Below the pieces are notes generated by a model that worked only from the letters and a program-made list of their open reading frames with translations, searched no databases and had not been told where the DNA came from. From the NCBI GenBank assembly GCA_024640835.1, contig JAHEEH010000009.1, forward strand, positions 1 through 14,104: a DNA stretch of 14,104 bases, given 5' to 3'. The position numbers and the translations under genes are program-made. Positions 6,702 through 11,891 of the stretch are shown piece after piece (positions within the stretch are counted from its first letter, which is position 1; each line of letters begins with the position of its first letter). The stretch is from Bacteroidota bacterium. GTDB lineage: Bacteria; Bacteroidota; Rhodothermia; Rhodothermales; UBA10348.

Positions 6702-7942
6702 GCGATTCTCGCACAGACGTCCTGGTCGTGGGCGGAGGGGCGGTCGGCCTCTCGGCGGCCTGGTACCTGGTGAACGCCGGGTGCTCGGTGACCGTCGTTT
6801 CGCGGGACCGGATCGGTGACGGGGCGTCGGCCGGCAATGCAGGGATGATCGTCCCGAGCCATGTCGTGCCCCTCTCGGCTCCCGGAGTGATTTCCCAGGG
6901 CCTTCGCTGGCTGGCGAACCCCGAGAGTCCGTTCCACGTGAAGCCGAGGCTGGACGTGGATCTGGCGAGGTGGATCTGGGCGTTTCGCTCTCATTGCACG
7001 GCGGCCCACGTCGCGCATGCCGCGCCCATTCTGAGGGATCTCTCCATGGCGAGCGTCGACCTGTTCGGCGAGATGCAGGAGCAGATCGGCGAGTTCGGCT
7101 GGAGCCGGACGGGTCTCATGATGCTCCACCGCTCGGAGAAGGCACGGGACGCAAACCTCCGGAACGCCGTGATCGCCGAGCGGCTGGGGCTCGGCGTCCG
7201 ACGCCTGGACGGCCGCGAAGTGCTCGCGCTGGAGCCGGGGCTGAGGTCGGACGCGGACGGGGGCGTGCTCTACGAGGACGACGGGAGGATCGACCCGGAA
7301 GCCTTCCTGGCCCGTCTTTCGGAAGACCTGGTGCGGCGCGGGGCGCATGTTCGCGAAGGGGTTACGGTCCTGTCGATCGGGAATCGGCAAGGGAGCGCGA
7401 CCCCGGTGCTTACCGACCGGGGAGAGATCAGGGCCTCGACCGTCGTACTGGCTGCCGGGGCGTGGGGAGGGCGCATCGGCCCCCGTCGACTGCCTGTCCA
7501 GCCGGCGAAAGGGTACTCGATCACGGTGGATTCCGACGGAACAGGGCCGCGGATTCCCACGATCCTCTCGGAGGAGAAAGTCACGATCACGCCGCTGCCG
7601 GGCCGCATCCGGTTCGGGGGAACGCTGTCCCTCGCCGGCCTTGACGCGTCGGTGGATACCAGGCGCGTCGCACCGATTCGCGCCCAGGTCGCGCGCTATC
7701 GTCCCGATCTGACCGCCGGGGACGTGGATCGGATCGCCGTCTGGGCGGGTTTCCGGCCCGTCTCGCCGGACGGGCTCCCGATCGTGGGCAGGCTTCGCCT
7801 GCGACCGGATATCGTCGCGGCCACGGGGCACGGAATGATGGGAATCACGCTCGCCCCGGTCACCGGTCGCCTCGTGGCCGATATCGTCACCGGCAGCGCG
7901 GGGGTCATCGACCCTGCGCCCCTGTCCCCGCAACGCTTCTGA
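6698..7942 (+). CDS. DadA-like FAD-dependent D-amino-acid (D-hydroxyproline) dehydrogenase
   Basis: The 414-residue protein is a DAO-superfamily flavoenzyme. An N-terminal Rossmann motif VVGGGAVGLSAAW has its glycines at 12, 14 and 17. It is followed by the DadA-like GASAGNAGMIVPSHVVPLSAPG, the mid-protein AAGAWGGRI and the C-terminal FAD-contacting segment FRPVSPDGLPIVG with ATGHGMMGITLAPVTG. It probably oxidises cis-4-hydroxy-D-proline to pyrroline-4-hydroxy-2-carboxylate and passes electrons to the respiratory chain. It is a single polypeptide, unlike the multi-subunit hydroxyproline dehydrogenases of some bacteria. The start overlaps the epimerase stop as ATGA. This is the last gene of the operon; its TGA lies inside a perfect hairpin shared with the converging ligase gene. 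D-alanine or D-proline are alternative substrates; context favours hydroxyproline. Confidence 0.9.
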   Translation: MSDSRTDVLVVGGGAVGLSAAWYLVNAGCSVTVVSRDRIGDGASAGNAGMIVPSHVVPLSAPGVISQGLRWLANPESPFHVKPRLDVDLARWIWAFRSHCTAAHVAHAAPILRDLSMASVDLFGEMQEQIGEFGWSRTGLMMLHRSEKARDANLRNAVIAERLGLGVRRLDGREVLALEPGLRSDADGGVLYEDDGRIDPEAFLARLSEDLVRRGAHVREGVTVLSIGNRQGSATPVLTDRGEIRASTVVLAAGAWGGRIGPRRLPVQPAKGYSITVDSDGTGPRIPTILSEEKVTITPLPGRIRFGGTLSLAGLDASVDTRRVAPIRAQVARYRPDLTAGDVDRIAVWAGFRPVSPDGLPIVGRLRLRPDIVAATGHGMMGITLAPVTGRLVADIVTGSAGVIDPAPLSPQRF

Positions 7943-7955
7943 GCGGACGCTCAGA
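7938..7955. terminator. Perfect hairpin spanning both convergent stop codons
   Basis: The arms TCTGAGC (7938-7944) and GCTCAGA (7949-7955) are exact inverted complements around GGAC. The plus-strand TGA (7940-7942) and the minus-strand stop (7951-7953) sit opposite each other in the stem. No T-run follows on either strand, so intrinsic termination is uncertain. The site may slow polymerase or stabilise both 3' ends. Confidence 0.45.
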
Positions 7956-9816
7956 CGACACCGGCGTACATCGATTCGATCACGTCAGCGTACATCGACT
8001 CGATGGCCCGGCGACGAAGCTTCATCGTCGGCGTCATCATGCCGTTGTCGACGGTGAAGGGATCGCGGACGATCCGGAAGTCCCGGATCTTCTCGTGGGC
8101 CGCCGCTCCCTTCGAATACGTGCGGAACACGCGGGCGAGCGTCTCGTGCAGCGCCTCGGAACCGAGCGGGTCGTCGCCGCCGGCCGCCAGGCTCTTCGCG
8201 GCCTCCTCGGAAGGGACGACCAGGGCGGTCAGGAACTCACGGCCTTCTCCCACCACCATGATCTGCTCGATCACGGTTTCGGTCTTGAAGGTCTCCTCGA
8301 TCGGTCCGGGATAGATGTTCTTCCCGCCCTTGGAGACGATCATGTGCTTGATCCGATCCGTGATGACCAGGTACCCCTCGTCGAATCGCCCCACGTCTCC
8401 CGTGTGGTACCAGCCGCTCTCGTCGATCGACTCGCGCGTGGAGGATTCGTTGTTCCAGTACCCGAGCATGATGTTCGGGCCGCGCGCGATGATCTCGCCC
8501 TCGACGGTCGAAAGTCCCGTCGGGTAGTCCTCGCCCGAAAGCTCCCCCCTGATCTCGCCGGTCTGAACGTCCTGGATGGCGATCGAAACCCCGGGCAGCA
8601 CGTGCCCCACCATGCCGTAGCGGGGTCGCTCGATGGGATTCACGGTCAGCACGGGCGAAGTCTCCGTGAGGCCGTAGCCTTCGATGATGGTGACGCCGGC
8701 CGCGCTGAAGAACTCACCCACGGCCTTGGGCAGGGCGGCTCCGCCGGAGACGGCGAACCGCAGGTTGCCCCCGAGCTTCCGGTGCAGCTTGTCGAAGACG
8801 AGCCGGTCCGCCACTTTCCGCTTGGCCCTGAGAATCGGCCCGGCCCCTCCGTTCTGTTCCGCGCGCGTATGTCGTGCGCCGGCCTTGACGGACCAGTCGA
8901 AGATCCGCTTCCGAATGACGGGTCCGTCCTCGACCGAGCGGAGGATCGTGTTGTAGACCTTCTCGAAGAGGCGGGGAACGGAAATGAGGACGGTGGGACG
9001 GACGTCCGGCAGGTCGCGCGCGACGGTGTCGACGCTCTGCGCGTACGTGATGCGTGCGCCGCAGGCCAGCACGCACATGTAGCCCGCCGTCCGTTCGAAC
9101 GAATGGCAGAGGGGGAGAAAGGACAGGTGATGGTCCCCGGGCCCGAACGGGACGCGCTTCAGGGCCGCCTCCACGTTCGAGCAGAAATTCCGGTGCGTGA
9201 GCATCACGCCCTTCGGAAAGCCCGTCGTTCCGCTCGTGTAGATCAGGGCGGAGAGGTCGTCCGGTTTCACGGCGTCCGCGAGCTCGTGGATCCGCGAACG
9301 GGTTTCGTCAAGACGGCTCTCGCCCGAAGCCAGCGCCTGGTCCCAGGAGCGCACGTACTCGGGGTGGTCCTTCCGAAGCTCGCTCATGGTCACCACGCTC
9401 CGGAGCGCCGTGCACTCGTCGAAGACCTCTTCGGCCTTCTTGAGCTGGATTCCCGTGGAAACGACCAGGATCGAAGCTCCTGAATCCTTCAGGATGTAGG
9501 CGACCTGGGAGGAGGGGAGGGACGTGTACAGGGAGACGTTCACGGCGCCCAGGAGCTGGGTGGCCATGTCCGTGATGGCCCACTCGGGCCGGTTCTCCGA
9601 CAGGATGGCCACGCGGTCGCCCGGTCGTATGCCTTCGTCGTACAGGAACGCGGCGACCGTCTCGACCTGTGCGTTCAGCTCCTCCCAGGAAATCGGTGTC
9701 CACTCCCGCGTCCGGCGTTCCATGAAGGACACGGCGGTTCTCCGATGCCCGTCGAAGTGGCCGGCGAGATTGCGGAACAGCTGGGCAGTGGTCTCGAAGG
9801 GAACGACCGCCGGCAT
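7951..9816 (-). CDS. Long-chain acyl-CoA synthetase (AMP-forming)
   Basis: This 621-residue ANL-superfamily enzyme would activate fatty acids to acyl-CoA through an acyl-adenylate. Motifs in order are the phosphate-binding loop TSGTTGFPKG (residues 194-203), a FLPLCHSFERTAGYM segment, the adenine/acyl motif GYGLTETSP (from 380) and GWYHTGDVG with the ribose-binding Asp474. These are followed by the hinge DRIKHMIVSKGGKNIYP and a C-terminal PTMKLRRR lysine. Length and motifs match the long-chain FadD/FAA-type group. The ATG at 9816 starts MPAVVPFETTAQLFRNLA and has AGGG eight bases upstream. The frame stays open further upstream into the pyrD region, but that extension lies antisense-like to pyrD coding and is not credible. 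The last 16 residues contain an eight-residue duplication. Its chain-length specificity cannot be read from sequence. Confidence 0.95.
   Translation of the reverse strand: MPAVVPFETTAQLFRNLAGHFDGHRRTAVSFMERRTREWTPISWEELNAQVETVAAFLYDEGIRPGDRVAILSENRPEWAITDMATQLLGAVNVSLYTSLPSSQVAYILKDSGASILVVSTGIQLKKAEEVFDECTALRSVVTMSELRKDHPEYVRSWDQALASGESRLDETRSRIHELADAVKPDDLSALIYTSGTTGFPKGVMLTHRNFCSNVEAALKRVPFGPGDHHLSFLPLCHSFERTAGYMCVLACGARITYAQSVDTVARDLPDVRPTVLISVPRLFEKVYNTILRSVEDGPVIRKRIFDWSVKAGARHTRAEQNGGAGPILRAKRKVADRLVFDKLHRKLGGNLRFAVSGGAALPKAVGEFFSAAGVTIIEGYGLTETSPVLTVNPIERPRYGMVGHVLPGVSIAIQDVQTGEIRGELSGEDYPTGLSTVEGEIIARGPNIMLGYWNNESSTRESIDESGWYHTGDVGRFDEGYLVITDRIKHMIVSKGGKNIYPGPIEETFKTETVIEQIMVVGEGREFLTALVVPSEEAAKSLAAGGDDPLGSEALHETLARVFRTYSKGAAAHEKIRDFRIVRDPFTVDNGMMTPTMKLRRRAIESMYADVIESMYAGVV
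7957..8003 (-). repeat. 24-bp tandem duplication at the 3' end of the acyl-CoA synthetase gene
   Basis: The element GCGTACATCGAYTCGAT occurs twice, 24 bases apart, with one silent difference. It encodes IESMYADV followed by IESMYAGV. Because the unit is eight codons, the frame is kept and the C-terminus is simply longer. It lies after the conserved PTMKLRRR region and so should not affect catalysis. Confidence 0.8.
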
Positions 9817-9845
9817 GGTGCAGCCCTGAACAAGGTGATGGTTTC

Positions 9846-9874
9846 GATATAGTAATCCCGCCCGGAGCCAATAA
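9846..9874 (-). promoter_or_regulatory. Possible promoter of the acyl-CoA synthetase
   Basis: On the minus strand, TTATTG (9874-9869) and TATATC (9851-9846) are 17 bases apart, about 30 bases before the ATG. The -35 match is poor and the gap between pyrD and this gene is only 71 bp, so read-through from pyrD is an alternative. Confidence 0.3.
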
Positions 9875-9887
9875 CAACGCGGTTTGC

Positions 9888-10988
9888 TCAGGCGTCTACG
9901 CCCACCGCGTCGGCAATCCGACCGAAACCGTCGCGGGCCAGCATGTCGCTCAGTCCGATCTTGATGCGCCGCACGAGGCCGGGTCCGTGATAGACGAGGC
10001 CGGTGTACAGCTGCACCAGGCTGGCTCCGGCGCGGATCTTCCGGTACGCCTGTTCGGCCGAGGCGATGCCGCCGACGCCGATGATCGGGACGAGCCCCGC
10101 CGTACGCCGGTACAGGTAGCGGACCATGCGCGTGGACCGGTTCTCGAGCGGCGCTCCGCTCAGTCCTCCGGTCCCGATGGCATCGATCACCACGGGATCC
10201 GTCTCGAGACCCTCGCGGTCCGGAGACGTGTTGGTCGCCACGAATCCGGCGACCCCGTGCGCCATCGCCACGGACACGATTTCGTCGACGCCGGAGTCCA
10301 GGATCACGCGATCCGAGATGGGAGGGGACAGCTTGAGGAGGACCGGCACGCGGGGTGCGGTTTCCGCACGGGCGGCGAATACGGCCGACAGGAGGTCGTC
10401 GAGCGTGTTGGGGTCCTCGAACGTCTTGCCCTCGGTCGTGTTGGGGCACGACAGGTTGAGCGTCACGTATCCGGCCAGCGGCGCCAGCAGCCGAAAACTC
10501 TCGACGAAATCCGCTATGGCCTGCTCGCCCTCGATGCCCGGGTCGTTGGTCTTGACCAGGTTGATCCCGAGGGGTGCCCGGTCCTTCGGAAGCCGCGCGA
10601 GGCGGCGGGCGATACGGGCGGCACCCTGGTTGTTCAAGCCCATGCGGTTGACCAGCGCCTGGTCGTCGGGGAGGCGGAAGGCGCGTGGGCGCGGATTGCC
10701 CTTCGAACGGCGCGCGCTCACCGATCCGACCTCGACGTGGCCGGCCCCTACCAGTCTCCAGAAACGCACGGTGACGCCGTTCTTGTCGAATCCGGCCGCA
10801 AGGCCGACGGGATTCGGGAACGCCTGGTCCAGCACGTTGATCGAGAGGCTGGTCGAGTTCCAGTCGAGCTGGCGGACGACCGAGGGGGCCACGCGCTGCA
10901 CGATTCGTGCGCCGGCGACGCCGAGCCTGTGGGCACGTTCGGCATCGAGCCGGAACAGGAGGGGTCGGATCCGGTCGTAGAGAGGCAC
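9888..10988 (-). CDS. pyrD: Dihydroorotate dehydrogenase (quinone), class 2
   Basis: PyrD oxidises dihydroorotate to orotate in pyrimidine synthesis, using FMN and passing electrons to membrane quinone. The 366-residue product begins PLYDRIRPLLFRLDAERAH, the class 2 N-terminal helix that docks to the membrane. It has the FMN segments NPVGLAAGFDKNG and RMGLNNQG. The catalytic base is Ser180 in NLSCPNT, as expected for class 2 (class 1 has Cys). Further motifs are KLSPP, FVATNTSPDREG, GGLSGAPL and IIGVGGIAS. The chosen start is a GTG, because it leaves the normal family N-terminus. The only in-frame ATG is at 11060 and would add 24 residues (MTRFQLGAAENSRQW) without family resemblance. That ATG would share a CATG with the start of the divergent PhzF gene. 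The acyl-CoA synthetase follows 71 bp downstream on the same strand. Confidence 0.95.
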   Translation of the reverse strand: MPLYDRIRPLLFRLDAERAHRLGVAGARIVQRVAPSVVRQLDWNSTSLSINVLDQAFPNPVGLAAGFDKNGVTVRFWRLVGAGHVEVGSVSARRSKGNPRPRAFRLPDDQALVNRMGLNNQGAARIARRLARLPKDRAPLGINLVKTNDPGIEGEQAIADFVESFRLLAPLAGYVTLNLSCPNTTEGKTFEDPNTLDDLLSAVFAARAETAPRVPVLLKLSPPISDRVILDSGVDEIVSVAMAHGVAGFVATNTSPDREGLETDPVVIDAIGTGGLSGAPLENRSTRMVRYLYRRTAGLVPIIGVGGIASAEQAYRKIRAGASLVQLYTGLVYHGPGLVRRIKIGLSDMLARDGFGRIADAVGVDA

Positions 10989-11058
10989 GCGGCGCGTGAT
11001 GTGCGCCGAAAGGTACCACTGCCGAGAGTTTTCGGCCGCACCCAACTGGAATCGCGTC
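10989..11058. promoter_or_regulatory. Divergent pyrD/phzF-like intergenic region with inverted repeat
   Basis: If pyrD starts at its GTG, these 70 bases carry both promoters. The perfect inverted repeat GCCGAAA (11005-11011) and TTTCGGC (11030-11036), with an 18-base spacer, is the only clear structure. No convincing -35/-10 pair was found on either strand. The repeat could be an operator or a leader hairpin. Confidence 0.3.
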
Positions 11059-11853
11059 ATGTCCTTGCCGTTTCGCGTAGTGGACGCCTTCGCGTCCGGG
11101 CCGTTCACGGGCAACCCCGCCGCGGTCTTCGTGCTCGATGGTTTTCCGGAGGACCGGCTCATGCAGTCGGTGGCTCTCGAAATGAACCTCTCGGAATCGG
11201 CGTTCGTCGTACGGGGCGAGGATTCGGGTTTCGATCTGCGCTGGTTCACACCTCTTGCCGAGGTGGACCTGTGCGGGCACGCCACACTGGCTGCCGCGCA
11301 CGTGCTGTTCGAGACAGGCGTCGTAGCCGGCGACGGGCCCGCGCGGTTCCGCACGCGCTCGGGAGAGCTCGTCGTGCGGCGCACCGGTGACGGGAGGCTG
11401 TCGATGGACTTTCCGGCCGAGCCGGCCGTGGCGGGTTCACCTCCGTCCGGGCTGGTCGACGCACTGGGCGCCCCGATCGTGGCCTGCGGCGCGAACCGCA
11501 TGGACCTGCTCGTCGAGCTCGGGAGCGAGGCGGACGTGCGGTCGTTGAGGCCGGACCTGGGGGCTCTTTCGCGGATCGATGCCCGCGGCATCATCGTGAC
11601 GGCGGCCGGGTCCGGAGCATTCGACTTCGTGTCGCGCTTCTTCGGCCCGCGCGTCGGAGTGCCCGAGGATCCCGTTACGGGCTCCGCCCATTGTGCCCTG
11701 GCCCCGTGGTGGCACGCAAAGACCGGGCGGGAACGGATGACGGCCTGGCAGGCCTCGGCCCGGGGAGGACGCGTGGACGTCGTCTGCAGGGGCGACCGCG
11801 TGGAACTCGTCGGATCCGCCGTGACCGTGTCGGAGGGCCGGATGCTGGTGTAG
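11059..11853 (+). CDS. PhzF-family isomerase-like protein
   Basis: The 264-residue protein belongs to the PhzF family, which has the diaminopimelate epimerase fold in two similar halves. It shows the family start FRVVDAFASGPFTGNPAAVF, the catalytic Glu46 in MNLSESAFV, the first-half motif DLCGHATLAAAHVLF and the second-half motif GVPEDPVTGSAHCALAPWW. The general acid/base Glu is present, so it could be an active isomerase. PhzF itself isomerises dihydro-hydroxyanthranilate in phenazine synthesis, but no phenazine genes are here, and most family members have unknown substrates. The ATG was chosen because it places the conserved start at residue 5; an earlier in-frame ATG at 10996 would add 21 unconserved residues. 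The gene converges on the outer-membrane protein gene with a 38-bp gap. Confidence 0.92.
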   Translation: MSLPFRVVDAFASGPFTGNPAAVFVLDGFPEDRLMQSVALEMNLSESAFVVRGEDSGFDLRWFTPLAEVDLCGHATLAAAHVLFETGVVAGDGPARFRTRSGELVVRRTGDGRLSMDFPAEPAVAGSPPSGLVDALGAPIVACGANRMDLLVELGSEADVRSLRPDLGALSRIDARGIIVTAAGSGAFDFVSRFFGPRVGVPEDPVTGSAHCALAPWWHAKTGRERMTAWQASARGGRVDVVCRGDRVELVGSAVTVSEGRMLV

Positions 11854-11856
11854 AGC

Positions 11857-11869
11857 CGGCGGGCCGCCG
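11857..11869. terminator. Short GC hairpin between convergent genes, possible terminator
   Basis: CGGCG and CGCCG pair around a three-base loop immediately after the PhzF-family stop. A further palindrome CCCCGGGG lies about 15 bases downstream. There is no T-run on either strand, so intrinsic termination is doubtful. The 38-bp gap holds nothing else. Confidence 0.25.
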
Positions 11870-11891
11870 CGAGGACGTGCCCCCGGGGTCG

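Noticed and set aside
9817..11301. In-frame upstream extension of the acyl-CoA synthetase to over 1100 residues
   Set aside because: The extension overlaps the whole pyrD gene in another frame of the same strand and has low-complexity Arg/Pro/Gly composition. The family N-terminus begins at 9816.
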